The notes under the pieces were generated by a model. It had not been told where the DNA came from. It saw only the letters and a program-made list of their open reading frames with translations, and did not search any database. This document shows, piece after piece, positions 9,220 to 17,992 of a DNA stretch of 64,000 nucleotides. Numbering within the stretch: the first letter of the stretch is position 1; every line of letters begins with the position of its first letter. Source of the DNA: Gemelliphila palaticanis (GTDB lineage Bacteria; Bacillota; Bacilli; Staphylococcales; Gemellaceae); the NCBI GenBank assembly GCA_013415235.1, contig JACBYF010000005.1:1-64000 (forward strand), given 5' to 3'. The translations under genes and the position numbers were made by a program.

Positions 9220-9909
9220 TTATGCTCTATCTTTATCTATACTGTAAATTGTAGCTACATAAGTACCATCTTCTGGTAGTAATTCTGAATTACCAGTAAA
9301 TTTAACTTCACCTGTATTTTCTACAGCTCCATAAGTATAAGTATCATTAGATATAATACCTACAGGACAACTATCAAGACAAGATAAGCAACCTGTATTT
9401 TTATCTTTAGCTCTGTTTAGGTTTCCTCCAAAACGGAAATTAATTTTGTTACCGTTGCTGTCTATAATTAAGTCATTAATATTATAAGTTTTATCAGCAC
9501 CGTCCCAAGTAACGTCCATTTTTATAGGTGTTCCTTGAACATGAGTAGTTTGTGCATTTGCAGGAGTCATATTTTCTCCTGGTTTAGCTCCGATTTCTAC
9601 AAGGGCGTTAAAGAAATCTTCTGGTTTAGCAAAAGCAGTTATTACCGATTTGGCACCGTTGCTTCCGCTATGTTCTACTGATCCGTGTCGAGTAGATTGG
9701 TTAAAATATTTACCATTTACTTGACCTAAAACTGTTATAGTACCTTTTTCTTTATCAACTTTAATAGGGTTTTCAAGTGATACTCCAAGTACTTGATCAG
9801 CTGACTTTTTTTCTACTGTTTGAGTAGATTGAGTGTTTGAACTACACCCTGCGACAGTTAAAGATAGGGCAGTAACTGCTGCTAATGTAATTGCTTTGTA
9901 AAATTTCAT
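9220..9909 (-). CDS. YdjY-like lipoprotein with CxxCxxxCP cluster
   Basis: 229 aa. The signal peptide ends in a lipobox (TVAGC, Cys22), so the protein is membrane-anchored outside the cell. The body (about 45-165) resembles YdjY-domain proteins by pattern. After it comes C174-LS-C177-LDS-C181-P, which looks like half of a ferredoxin-type [4Fe-4S] motif but has only three cysteines. Three lone cysteines on an exported protein suggest a metal or redox role. First gene of a two-gene operon with the TVP38 protein. Function unknown; the YdjY link is by recognition only. Confidence 0.65.
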   Translation of the reverse strand: MKFYKAITLAAVTALSLTVAGCSSNTQSTQTVEKKSADQVLGVSLENPIKVDKEKGTITVLGQVNGKYFNQSTRHGSVEHSGSNGAKSVITAFAKPEDFFNALVEIGAKPGENMTPANAQTTHVQGTPIKMDVTWDGADKTYNINDLIIDSNGNKINFRFGGNLNRAKDKNTGCLSCLDSCPVGIISNDTYTYGAVENTGEVKFTGNSELLPEDGTYVATIYSIDKDRA

Positions 9910-9947
9910 ATATGTAAACCTCCTTATATATTGTATTTTACATCTAT

Positions 9948-9976
9948 ATTATAACACTTGAAGTAACATAAAACAA
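9948..9976 (-). promoter_or_regulatory. Promoter of the lipoprotein-TVP38 operon
   Basis: On the minus strand, TTGTTT (9971-9976) and TATAAT (9948-9953) are 17 bp apart, about 40 bp before the start codon and its AAGGAGG. Confidence 0.55.
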
Positions 9977-10260
9977 TACTAAATCCAACTTTTTTATTTT
10001 CACATAAAAAACCATATTTTAATTAAAGGTATGCGTTTTATTTTATATTTTTTATGTTTGTTTTTATTAAAATACAACAAAAAAAATATCTCTAATTTTT
10101 AAAAATAAATAAAATAATACTAATACAGTTTTATTAAAGGTTGTATATACTAATATATAAAATCTTATTCTAATTTTCTTTTTATTGAATTATATTAACA
10201 GAAAATTCTGATTTGAATATTTACATTATATTTATTTTTTGTTATTATAAAATAAAAAGG
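9977..10260. other. AT-rich intergenic region
   Basis: Divergent spacer upstream of the 10271 gene. It is almost pure A+T with no convincing ORF or strong hairpin. AAAAAGGAG just before 10271 is the ribosome binding site of that gene. Confidence 0.5.
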
Positions 10261-10270
10261 AGATTTATTT

Positions 10271-10816
10271 ATGGAAGATTATTTACAAAAAAAATATAAT
10301 AGAAAAATTAATTTCAAAATTTTATTTATTTTTATAATGTTATTTTGCTATTCTTTAATACCTATTTACGGTTATTATTTTAAACCAGACATGGATAAAA
10401 TGAAGTCTATAGAAGTTGTACAAAATGGTTGGGTTAATATAGAAAAATCAGGAAAAAATATGTGGTTTTATAAAGATGAAGGTAAATATGAACAAGGATG
10501 GTATTATGATGAAAATTATAATGCTTGGTATTATTTTTATGATAAAACTATAGATTTTGCTCTGGATAAATTAGAAGCTACTATAATGTATGATCCTGGC
10601 TATGAAAGTTCAAGATGGTTGGAAATAAATAATTTGTTGTATGAATTTGAAATTGGAGGAAAATTAATAGAAAACTCTGGTTGGGTAAATTACAGTGGAA
10701 AATGGATGTATTATATTCCGGATGATTATGGAGCTTATAAAGATACAACAGTAGAAATATCAGGAGTAAAATATTCATTTGATAGTAATGGTTATTTAAA
10801 AAACAATGTTGATTAA
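10271..10816 (+). CDS. Small exported protein with cell-wall-binding-like repeats
   Basis: 181 aa. The N-terminus is basic, then a hydrophobic helix (about 18-38) forms a signal peptide or membrane anchor. The rest carries aromatic-glycine units such as NGWVNIEKSGKNMWFYK, QGWYYDENYNAWYYF and SGWVNYSGKWMYYI. These resemble choline/glucan-binding (CW_binding_1) repeats, and the last part (GVKYSFDSNGYL) ends like such repeats. No catalytic domain is present, so it may be a wall-binding accessory or adhesin module. Monocistronic. Confidence 0.7.
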   Translation: MEDYLQKKYNRKINFKILFIFIMLFCYSLIPIYGYYFKPDMDKMKSIEVVQNGWVNIEKSGKNMWFYKDEGKYEQGWYYDENYNAWYYFYDKTIDFALDKLEATIMYDPGYESSRWLEINNLLYEFEIGGKLIENSGWVNYSGKWMYYIPDDYGAYKDTTVEISGVKYSFDSNGYLKNNVD

Positions 10817-10822
10817 ATAAAA

Positions 10823-10861
10823 ATTGGAGTTAGGACATAAAATTTTAATCCTAACTCCAAT
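10823..10861. terminator. Bidirectional terminator
   Basis: A perfect 13-bp stem (10823-10835 with 10849-10861) lies between convergent genes, with T-rich flanks in both directions. Confidence 0.9.
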
Positions 10862-10865
10862 GTTT

Positions 10866-12209
10866 TTAATTACTTTTAATTAATTTTTCTCTACGTAGTC
10901 TCGCTAAGTATATATAAGCTAAAACTAACGCAACTCCAGTTACAGCCCAAGTTATTGAATCTGAATAACATACTGCAACGTAACCATAAGTTGCTGTAAA
11001 TAATATTACAACTACAGTACGCATAACAAGTTCAATAATTCCTGCTATCATTGCAGATATTGGGAAACCATAACCTTGTAAAGCATTTCTATACAAAATA
11101 AGAAGTGCTAATATAGGATAGCCCCAATAAACAGATTTAAAGTATGTAGTTGCTGCGTTAATAAGTTCTGGATTACTCTCTTTAGTAAACCATTCAGCCA
11201 TAGTTTCTCCAAATGTCATAACTAATATGGCAGAAAAAACACTTAAGATAATAGCTAGAGTAGTTGATATTTTCATAGCTTGAGATATTCTATCTAGTTT
11301 TTTAGCTCCGTAATTTTGACTAGTAAAAGTTGAAATTGCCGTTCCTAAAGCTACAAAAATATAAAGTAAGATATTTTGGATTCTAATAGCGACACTATAT
11401 CCTGCAATATAATTAGTTCCGAATGTGTTAAGGTATGCTTGAACTATGATTACACCTATACCCGTAAAAGAAAACTGAAGCCCCATAGGGACACCTTGTC
11501 TTAAAAGACTATTTATATGTTTTTTACTAATCTTTTTATCTTCTTTTTTTATATTTATTTGTGGGTATTTATTTCTTATAAATATGTAGCAACTTACTGC
11601 GGATACTGTTTGGCTTATAATAGTTGCAAAAGCAGAACCTACAACCCCGTATCCTAATATCGCAACAAATGTATAAACTAATACAACATTACATATAACT
11701 GCTATCGTTAAAAATATAAGAGGTGCAAAACTATTACCTATACTTCTTAGAACACCAGCAAAAAGGTTATAAAGTAGATTAGAAATACTCCCTAAATAAA
11801 GAACTAATAAAAAATTGTGGCTTAGCTCGTATAAATGTTCTGGAGTGTTCATAAACTTTAATAAATATCCGTTAGTAAATGCCAATGTTATTATAATAAT
11901 AATTCCTACTATTAAGCATAATATAATAGAATTAAAAAAGTATTTTCTAAATTTTTCTAAATTATTTTCTCCAAAACTTTTTGCCATATTAACACTAAAA
12001 CCTTGTGTTATTCCTATTAAAAATCCAATTACGACAAAGTTTATAGGGTTAGCAATACCTATTGCGGCTAGAGCATTTTCGCCAACATATTGTCCTAATA
12101 TTATAGAGTCAGCTACTAGATATAGGTTTTGCATCATACCACCGATAAAAATAAAGATAGCAAAATTAACTATTTGAGGTAATATTTTACCTTTTGTCAT
12201 GTCTTTCAT
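10866..12209 (-). CDS. MATE family efflux transporter
   Basis: 447 aa, about twelve membrane helices, usual MATE length. It starts MKDMTKGKILPQIVNFAIF with ADSIILGQYVGENALAAIG, a typical NorM/DinF-type opening. Two repeated six-helix bundles are visible, the second starting near residue 235. It would export drugs or metabolites using a Na+ or H+ gradient; the substrate is not predictable. GGGGGA ribosome binding site. Single gene. Confidence 0.92.
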   Translation of the reverse strand: MKDMTKGKILPQIVNFAIFIFIGGMMQNLYLVADSIILGQYVGENALAAIGIANPINFVVIGFLIGITQGFSVNMAKSFGENNLEKFRKYFFNSIILCLIVGIIIIITLAFTNGYLLKFMNTPEHLYELSHNFLLVLYLGSISNLLYNLFAGVLRSIGNSFAPLIFLTIAVICNVVLVYTFVAILGYGVVGSAFATIISQTVSAVSCYIFIRNKYPQINIKKEDKKISKKHINSLLRQGVPMGLQFSFTGIGVIIVQAYLNTFGTNYIAGYSVAIRIQNILLYIFVALGTAISTFTSQNYGAKKLDRISQAMKISTTLAIILSVFSAILVMTFGETMAEWFTKESNPELINAATTYFKSVYWGYPILALLILYRNALQGYGFPISAMIAGIIELVMRTVVVILFTATYGYVAVCYSDSITWAVTGVALVLAYIYLARLRREKLIKSN

Positions 12210-12356
12210 AATTTATCCCCCAATTTTCAAAAATTTGTACTTATCAATTCTATATTAAAATTTCAATAAAATCAATATTATATTAAAATGAATGTGTTTT
12301 AATAATAACTATTATATGCTATAATTAATTACAAATAAAATAGAGAGGTGTTATTT

Positions 12357-12854
12357 ATGAATAAATTTTCCAGAACAGCAGAAAAAGTTTTAGCTTGGAT
12401 AGCTAATATTTGTTTGATTTTTATTACTTATTTAATTGCTAGTCTTAATTTCAATGATGAATTTCAACAAATAGTAAATTCTCAAGATTTTCATGATCAA
12501 CTTAGAGATAAGATAATTAAATCTAATCAGGAGTATAATTTTACAGATGTTCAAATTAATCAAATAATAGATTTTGTAGTAAATTTTGTTCCCGTAGCTA
12601 CAGTAATATATGTTGTTGTAACAATTTTAGCCATAATTATTTCTTTTACAATGAAAAAGCGTATTTTTTCAGGTATAATGTTTTTAATTTTAGCGATAGT
12701 TACATTTTTAATAACGGTTAGTGTAGGGTTCTTTATATACCTTCCTTACTTTATAGTAGCTATTATGTTATTTGCAAGAAAACCACCGGTAGATATTAAT
12801 AACTACTACAATGGAAATACAAAAGAAGAAGTAGAAAAAATAGAATATGTTTAA
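12357..12854 (+). CDS. DUF4064-like membrane protein
   Basis: 165 aa. I place the start at ATG 12357, six bases after GAGAGGTG, not at the GTG (12348) that is part of that ribosome binding site. The N-terminal RTAEKVLAWIANI segment and four hydrophobic helices with a soluble insert after the first match the general layout of DUF4064 small membrane proteins. Function unknown. Own promoter region and terminator. Confidence 0.65.
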   Translation: MNKFSRTAEKVLAWIANICLIFITYLIASLNFNDEFQQIVNSQDFHDQLRDKIIKSNQEYNFTDVQINQIIDFVVNFVPVATVIYVVVTILAIIISFTMKKRIFSGIMFLILAIVTFLITVSVGFFIYLPYFIVAIMLFARKPPVDINNYYNGNTKEEVEKIEYV

Positions 12855-12858
12855 TAAT

Positions 12859-12894
12859 AAAATACCTATAGAAATAATATCCTATAGGTATTTT
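12859..12894. terminator. Bidirectional terminator
   Basis: A 13-bp stem (12859-12871 with 12882-12894) followed by T-rich sequence, between convergent genes. Confidence 0.85.
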
Positions 12895-12897
12895 TTA

Positions 12898-13938
12898 TTA
12901 ATTTAATTCCTCGTTTATTTGTTGTAATGAAACCCTGTGTATATTTGGTGTTCTTTCTCCAGGTCTTATTTCTCCCATAATAGAGTATATATTTAGACCA
13001 TTATTTATAAGTGCGTGACTACAAGGAGCTTTAAAAGATATTTCTCCTATTGATTTCCACTCATCTTTTGTATAGTTATAAATTAACATCTCTTTATTCC
13101 AATTATAATAGCTGTAATCTTGTTTGAAATAAAATTCTCTGAATTTTTGTTTTTCTTCACCCTCTAATGTAGATAATTTATGCACAGCATTTTTCCAAAT
13201 TTCAGCATCGAATCCACCTATTACAAGCATTTCTTCAGAATTTATTTTTGTTGCTGCAGCACCTAATAAAGATATTTTTTTATTGTTTGCTTCTACATCA
13301 GAAATAGTCTGCCACATTTTTTTTCGTACGTTAAATTTATAGCCATCTGTATAAGCTATACTATTTCCTCCGCTAAAAACTACAATATCATCATAAAAAA
13401 TTTCAGATACTGCTTGTGTTCTTTCGGTAGCAGGGAAAGGGGATAACTCTATATTTTCTCTAGTATAAATATTAAATGAGAACATTCTATTTGTTACTTT
13501 TCCGTCTATTGAACCTAGACCGTAATATATAGTTCCTTCAAATTGATGAGCTATACAGTTTTTAATTTCAAAAGGTAGCGTAAAATATTCAGAAATGTGT
13601 AATTTGTTATTTATTACATTTATTTTTAATATTCTATTACCACCAACATAAAACATTATGTTATTAAATACTACTACTTTACCATCGGCAATCGGTTTTT
13701 CAAGCATAGTAGAATCTATTATTTTAAATGTATTATCTATAGCTTTTATTAAATATAAATAGTTGTGTTCAGTTCTACTACCGCCATCTAGAGGGTGTAT
13801 AGGAAAGTTAGCTCCTCCCCCTAGAATTATTTTATCTTCAAGCATACCACACAGCATATTAGAAACCCCTATGTTTTCTTTATATCCTTGTGGAGCAGGT
13901 AATTTTTTTATTTGTGTCCAATTAATTATCCTTTTCAT
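12898..13938 (-). CDS. NanM-like N-acetylneuraminate epimerase/mutarotase (Kelch propeller)
   Basis: 346 aa. Opening WTQIKKLPAPQGYKENIGVSN with GGGANFP and repeated GG-containing blades (VVFSGGNS, LVIGGFDAE) match the cyclically permuted mutarotase/NanM propeller family. NanM speeds sialic acid anomer interconversion and is linked to 2,7-anhydro-Neu5Ac metabolism in other bacteria. E. coli NanM is periplasmic; this protein has no signal peptide, so it should act in the cytoplasm. Last gene of the nagA-nagB-nanM operon, 36 bp after nagB, which supports a sialic acid role. Confidence 0.78.
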   Translation of the reverse strand: MKRIINWTQIKKLPAPQGYKENIGVSNMLCGMLEDKIILGGGANFPIHPLDGGSRTEHNYLYLIKAIDNTFKIIDSTMLEKPIADGKVVVFNNIMFYVGGNRILKINVINNKLHISEYFTLPFEIKNCIAHQFEGTIYYGLGSIDGKVTNRMFSFNIYTRENIELSPFPATERTQAVSEIFYDDIVVFSGGNSIAYTDGYKFNVRKKMWQTISDVEANNKKISLLGAAATKINSEEMLVIGGFDAEIWKNAVHKLSTLEGEEKQKFREFYFKQDYSYYNWNKEMLIYNYTKDEWKSIGEISFKAPCSHALINNGLNIYSIMGEIRPGERTPNIHRVSLQQINEELN

Positions 13939-13974
13939 AAAACTCCTTATTTTTGTACTTCTTATTTTATGTTT

Positions 13975-14697
13975 CTAGTTTTTAAAATCAGCTTCTTTAT
14001 CTACGAATATGTGTACATTTGGGTGTTGTTTTAAAACTGTACATGGAACTTCTGTAGTTACTTCTAATCCTTCAACTAATTGTTTAATTGCTTGTTTTTT
14101 ATTCTCACCGAAAGCTAATAAAATTATGTTTTTAGCTTTCATTATATCTTTTATTCCCATAGTTACAGCTTGTTTAGGAACAAGGTTAATATCATTGTCG
14201 AAAAATCTAGAGTTTGCTTCTATTGTTTCTTGTTTTAAATCAACAACGTGTACTCCTGCTTCGAAAGGAGTTCCTGGTTCGTTAAAGCCTATATGACCGT
14301 TGCCACCAACTCCAAGAATTTGTATGTCTATTTGTGTGTTATCTAGTTCTTCTTGGTATGTTTTAACAGCTTCATCTAAATCTTCTGCACTAGCATCAGG
14401 AACGTTAGTATTTTCTTTTTTTATATTAATATGATTGAACAGATTATCGTCCATAAATCTGTGATAACTTTCAGGATGATCGTAAGATATTCCTACATAC
14501 TCATCAAGATTGTATGATTTTATATTTTCGTAAGATACATTACCTTTTTTATAATCTTCTATCATAACCTCGTATAGGTCAGTAGGTGTACTTCCTGTTG
14601 CTAAACCTAATATAGAATCTTCTTTTAGCAAACTTTTCATTAATTCGTATGCAGCTTTTGATGCTTCTTTTTTAGTTTCAAATACGTTGTAGTTCAT
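13975..14697 (-). CDS. nagB: Glucosamine-6-phosphate deaminase
   Basis: 240 aa, the usual Firmicute length. It has GLATGSTPTDLY (phosphate loop), the NLDEYVG segment with the active-site aspartate, and GVGGNGHIGFNEPG. It converts GlcN-6-P to fructose-6-phosphate plus ammonia, the last step feeding amino sugars into glycolysis. It lies 14 bp downstream of nagA in the same operon. No allosteric C-terminal extension is evident, as in other short Gram-positive enzymes. Confidence 0.95.
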   Translation of the reverse strand: MNYNVFETKKEASKAAYELMKSLLKEDSILGLATGSTPTDLYEVMIEDYKKGNVSYENIKSYNLDEYVGISYDHPESYHRFMDDNLFNHINIKKENTNVPDASAEDLDEAVKTYQEELDNTQIDIQILGVGGNGHIGFNEPGTPFEAGVHVVDLKQETIEANSRFFDNDINLVPKQAVTMGIKDIMKAKNIILLAFGENKKQAIKQLVEGLEVTTEVPCTVLKQHPNVHIFVDKEADFKN

Positions 14698-14711
14698 TTT
14701 ATTTATCTCCT

Positions 14712-15854
14712 TTATTGTTCGTAAATTATTTTACCTTTTCCAAATGTTTTAATAACTTTATAATCATCTGAAATTACTGTTATATCTGCGTCATAACCAA
14801 CTTTTATTCTTCCTTTAGAGTCTGACAATCCTAATAGATCTGCAGGATTTTTTGTACATGCGTTTATTGCATAGTTTACTGGTACTAGTGCATCTTCTAT
14901 TAAAACTCTTAAACTGTTTATAATATTTGCTGTTGAACCAGCTAGGCGACCGTCTTCTCTTGTTGCACGTCCGTCATCATGCACTATTACATTTTCTCCA
15001 CCAAATTCATAAGTACCAGAACCAAGACCTTTTGCATTGATAGAATCACTTATTACGATAGCTTTATCTCTACCTTTTGTTTGGAAAAATAGATTTAGAG
15101 ATTCTGGAGTAGAATGAATACCATCAGCAATCACTTCTCCAAAACTATCATTTGAGAAAAATGCGTATCCTACTTGACCAGGATCTCTGTGGTGGAATCC
15201 TGTCATTCCGTTAAATACGTGTGTTTGTGATATTGCTCCGTTAGCAAATGCTAAAGCAGTCTCTTTATAGTTAGCAGAAGAATGTCCCATACTAACTTTT
15301 ATTCCTTCAGAAGCTAGATATTTAGTAAGTTTATAATCTGGATCTAAATCACTTGCTATAGTTATTACTTTAATCAAATTATTACTAGCTTCTTGGAATT
15401 TTTTAAATTGCTCTACATCTGGTTTTTGTAAACAGTCTAAAGGTTGAGCCCCTCTTTTTTCTACATCTAAGTAAGGTCCTTCAAAATGAATACCTAATAT
15501 TTCAGACCCTTCATAGCCATCATTATGAACTTTGGCTACGTTGCTTACAGCTTTTAATAAAGTTTCTTCTGTTTGTGTTATAGTTGTTGGTAAAAATGCA
15601 GTAACTCCTTCTTCGGATACATTTTTAGCCCAGCGTCTAAGACCATCTTCGTTTGCATCATTAGTATCAAATCCATAGGCACCATGAGTATGAATATCTA
15701 TAAATCCAGGAAGTACCCTATTACTTCCAAAATCATAATCAACTTCTTTTTCATCATCATAGTCGTATATAGCTGTTATTTTATCGTTTGTAATTTCTAC
15801 TATTAGTGGTAAAAATTGTCCTGATAACCAAACTTTTTTACTTTTTATTAACAT
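14712..15854 (-). CDS. nagA: N-acetylglucosamine-6-phosphate deacetylase
   Basis: 380 aa. Amidohydrolase motifs: DIHTHGAYGFD (metal site), HFEGPYL (catalytic Glu), MGHSSA, THVFNGMTGFHHRDPG and VISDSI. It removes acetate from GlcNAc-6-P to give GlcN-6-P for nagB. First gene of a nagA-nagB-nanM operon. Its roughly 130-nt leader contains a terminator hairpin and a competing upstream segment (see 15884-15947), so expression is probably controlled by attenuation as well as at the promoter. Confidence 0.95.
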   Translation of the reverse strand: MLIKSKKVWLSGQFLPLIVEITNDKITAIYDYDDEKEVDYDFGSNRVLPGFIDIHTHGAYGFDTNDANEDGLRRWAKNVSEEGVTAFLPTTITQTEETLLKAVSNVAKVHNDGYEGSEILGIHFEGPYLDVEKRGAQPLDCLQKPDVEQFKKFQEASNNLIKVITIASDLDPDYKLTKYLASEGIKVSMGHSSANYKETALAFANGAISQTHVFNGMTGFHHRDPGQVGYAFFSNDSFGEVIADGIHSTPESLNLFFQTKGRDKAIVISDSINAKGLGSGTYEFGGENVIVHDDGRATREDGRLAGSTANIINSLRVLIEDALVPVNYAINACTKNPADLLGLSDSKGRIKVGYDADITVISDDYKVIKTFGKGKIIYEQ

Positions 15855-15883
15855 ATTTTTCTCCTTTAATTAATTATAAAAAA

Positions 15884-15947
15884 ACCAAAACCTAAATTTT
15901 ATTCAGGTTTTGGTATTATTTCTAGGACTTTATCAATTTAACCTGAA
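15884..15947 (-). promoter_or_regulatory. Attenuator-like leader of nagA
   Basis: On the minus strand RNA, segment A (15947-15940, UUCAGGUU), segment B (15914-15902, ending AACCUGAA) and segment C (15893-15884, AGGUUUUGGU) occur in this order. B:C forms a terminator stem followed by a U run. A is perfectly complementary to the last 8 bases of B, giving a mutually exclusive alternative. RBS and start of nagA follow directly. The ligand or factor is unknown. Confidence 0.6.
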
Positions 15948-15994
15948 AAGTCAATATATTTACAACTAAATTTAACACATTAAATTATACTTTA

Positions 15995-16032
15995 ATTTTA
16001 TACTTTTTATTTGTTTGTGTCAAGCGATTTCA
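15995..16032 (-). promoter_or_regulatory. nagA promoter with CRE-like box
   Basis: Minus strand TTGACA (16018-16023), 17 bp, TAAAAT (15995-16000). A CRE-like sequence at 16019-16032 (GTCAAGCGATTTCA on the plus strand, 12 of 14 to a CcpA consensus) overlaps the -35. The same core recurs at both msmK promoters and before gntR. Confidence 0.7.
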
Positions 16033-16181
16033 TAATAATTTTAAAATTAAATTAAAAAAATTTTAATTTAATAACTAATATATTAAAAAATTAAAATTTA
16101 ATACGCTAACTATTTATAAAAGTGGTTAATTGTGGTATCATTTAATAACAAATATTAAAATTTTTATAAAGGAGAAGTTAT

Positions 16182-17045
16182 ATGTTTTTAGGTGTAGATA
16201 TCGGAGGAACTACTATAAAATTTGCAGTTATTGATAAGGAATATAAAATTATTCATCATGAGGTATGTGACACTCCGGATAATATTTCTTTAAGAATAGA
16301 AGATGAGATTTATAGAGTAGCTAAAGAAATTAAAGAAAATTATAACTATAATAAAATTGGAATATCAGCAGCAGGAGTTATAGATACAAATAATATGACT
16401 GTAATTAGCGCTGGACCAACTATTAAAAATTATATAGGAACAGATTTTAAAAAATCTGTAGGAGATAAGTTAGGTGTAGGTATTTACGTTGATAATGATG
16501 TAAACTGCGCTTTATTAGGGGAGCAATGGTTAGGTGGAGCTAAAGGATTAGATGAAGTATTTTGTTTAGCTTTAGGAACAGGTATAGGTGGAGCATACTA
16601 CTTAGATAAAATGCCTCAAGGATCTTGTTTCGGAGTAGGAGAGATAGGAAAATCACTTTATGATAAAGCAACAGATACTTCTTACGAACAAAGAGCTTCT
16701 ACTATAGCTTTAGAGAATAAAGTTAAATCAATATTAGGAGAAGATGTGTCTGTAATAGAATTTTTTGATAGATGCAAAGCTAATGATAAAGAAGCACTAG
16801 AATTAATGGAAGAATGGTCTACTCATTTAGCAGAGGGGATAGTTAATATGCTTTTAATTTTAGATCCTAAATGTGTAATACTAGGAGGAGCAGTTTCTAA
16901 ACAAGGAGATTATTTAGTAAATATAATTGAAAATAAAGTTAAAGAACTAAATCCGATAAAAACTAACCAAACTAAATTTGTTGTAGCTAGTTTAGGTAAT
17001 GAAGCTGCATTATACGGTGCAGTTAGTGTATTTGTGGAAAAATAA
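16182..17045 (+). CDS. ROK family sugar kinase (probable N-acetylmannosamine kinase)
   Basis: 287 aa. N-terminal GVDIGGTTIKFAVID phosphate loop, VDNDVNCALLGE with catalytic Asp, LGTGIGGAYY and VILGGAVSKQ are ROK hallmarks. The Cys-rich zinc motif of many ROK kinases is missing; GVGEIGKSLYD is followed directly by YEQRAST. It is divergent from nagA and followed at once by two CE7-type esterase genes. With nanE in the same island, phosphorylation of ManNAc is the best guess; glucokinase is the alternative. An extended -10 (TGGTATCAT, 16133-16141) lies upstream. Confidence 0.8.
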   Translation: MFLGVDIGGTTIKFAVIDKEYKIIHHEVCDTPDNISLRIEDEIYRVAKEIKENYNYNKIGISAAGVIDTNNMTVISAGPTIKNYIGTDFKKSVGDKLGVGIYVDNDVNCALLGEQWLGGAKGLDEVFCLALGTGIGGAYYLDKMPQGSCFGVGEIGKSLYDKATDTSYEQRASTIALENKVKSILGEDVSVIEFFDRCKANDKEALELMEEWSTHLAEGIVNMLLILDPKCVILGGAVSKQGDYLVNIIENKVKELNPIKTNQTKFVVASLGNEAALYGAVSVFVEK

Positions 17046-17046
17046 T

Positions 17047-17991
17047 ATGGATTTACAATATTTAAATAGTTATAAAGGTACTTGGCCAAAACCTGATGAT
17101 TTTGATAAATATTGGGATAGGCAATTAGACTTAGTAAATAAAGTACAATTAAATTATACAATATCTGAAACAAAGTTCTCTAAGTTTGAAAATATAGCGT
17201 ATTATGATTTGAATTTTAAAAGTTTTGACGGAGCTAATATTTATGCTAAATATGTAAAACCAAAAACAGATAAAAAAGTTCCGGCTCTACTTTATTTTCA
17301 TGGTTATCCTGGTAGAAATAGAAATTGTTTTGAAAAAAGTTCTTATTCATCTATAGGTTATGCAGTATTTGCTATGGATTTTCGAGGGCAGGGAGGACTT
17401 AGTGAAGATATAGGTGGTATAAAGGGAACTACAGTATCAGGTCATATAGTTGCTGGACTAGATGATTCTTTAGACAATATGATTTATCGAAAAAATATAC
17501 TTGATATGTGTATTTTAGTTAGAATAATTAAAGAATTAAACGGTATAGACGAAAACAATATTAGTTGTGCAGGAGGTTCTCAAGGAGGGGCATTTTCTGC
17601 TATGTGTGCTGCTTTAAATCCTGAAATAAAAAAATGTATAATCCAGTATCCGTTTTTGTCTGATATGAAAAAGGTATACGATTTAAACTTAGATTTATCA
17701 GCTTATGAAGGAATAAGGTACTATAGCAGATGGTTTAATACACTAGAAGCAAATAATGACTATATGTTTAATATGTTATCATATATAGACACAAAAAATT
17801 TTGCAGATCGAATAAAAGCCAAAGTTCTTTTTGCAGCTAGTGGTGTTGATTTAATATGCCCTATAGAAACACAATATGCAGTATATAATAACATAAATAG
17901 TGAGAAAAAGTTGTTGTTATATCGTAAATATGCACACGAAAATATGCCAGATTTTAATGAAAAAATATTAGAATTTTTATTGGAGGTATAG
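17047..17991 (+). CDS. CE7-family acetylesterase (acetyl xylan esterase/cephalosporin-C deacetylase type)
   Basis: 314 aa. Start set at ATG 17047, one base after the kinase stop; a longer in-frame ORF would overlap the kinase. Family motifs are complete: RGQ (113-115), GGSQGG with nucleophile S178, D268 in SGVDLICP and H297 in the HE motif. CE7 enzymes remove O-acetyl groups from small sugars in the cytoplasm. The position between a ROK kinase and nanE-type genes suggests deacetylation of O-acetylated sialic acids or amino sugars (inference; pneumococcal nan loci carry a similar gene). Confidence 0.88.
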   Translation: MDLQYLNSYKGTWPKPDDFDKYWDRQLDLVNKVQLNYTISETKFSKFENIAYYDLNFKSFDGANIYAKYVKPKTDKKVPALLYFHGYPGRNRNCFEKSSYSSIGYAVFAMDFRGQGGLSEDIGGIKGTTVSGHIVAGLDDSLDNMIYRKNILDMCILVRIIKELNGIDENNISCAGGSQGGAFSAMCAALNPEIKKCIIQYPFLSDMKKVYDLNLDLSAYEGIRYYSRWFNTLEANNDYMFNMLSYIDTKNFADRIKAKVLFAASGVDLICPIETQYAVYNNINSEKKLLLYRKYAHENMPDFNEKILEFLLEV

Positions 17992-17992
17992 C

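Noticed and set aside
16036..16104. AT-only inverted repeats upstream of the ROK kinase
   Set aside because: TTTAATTT-type words recur widely in such AT-rich DNA, so I cannot separate an operator from base composition.
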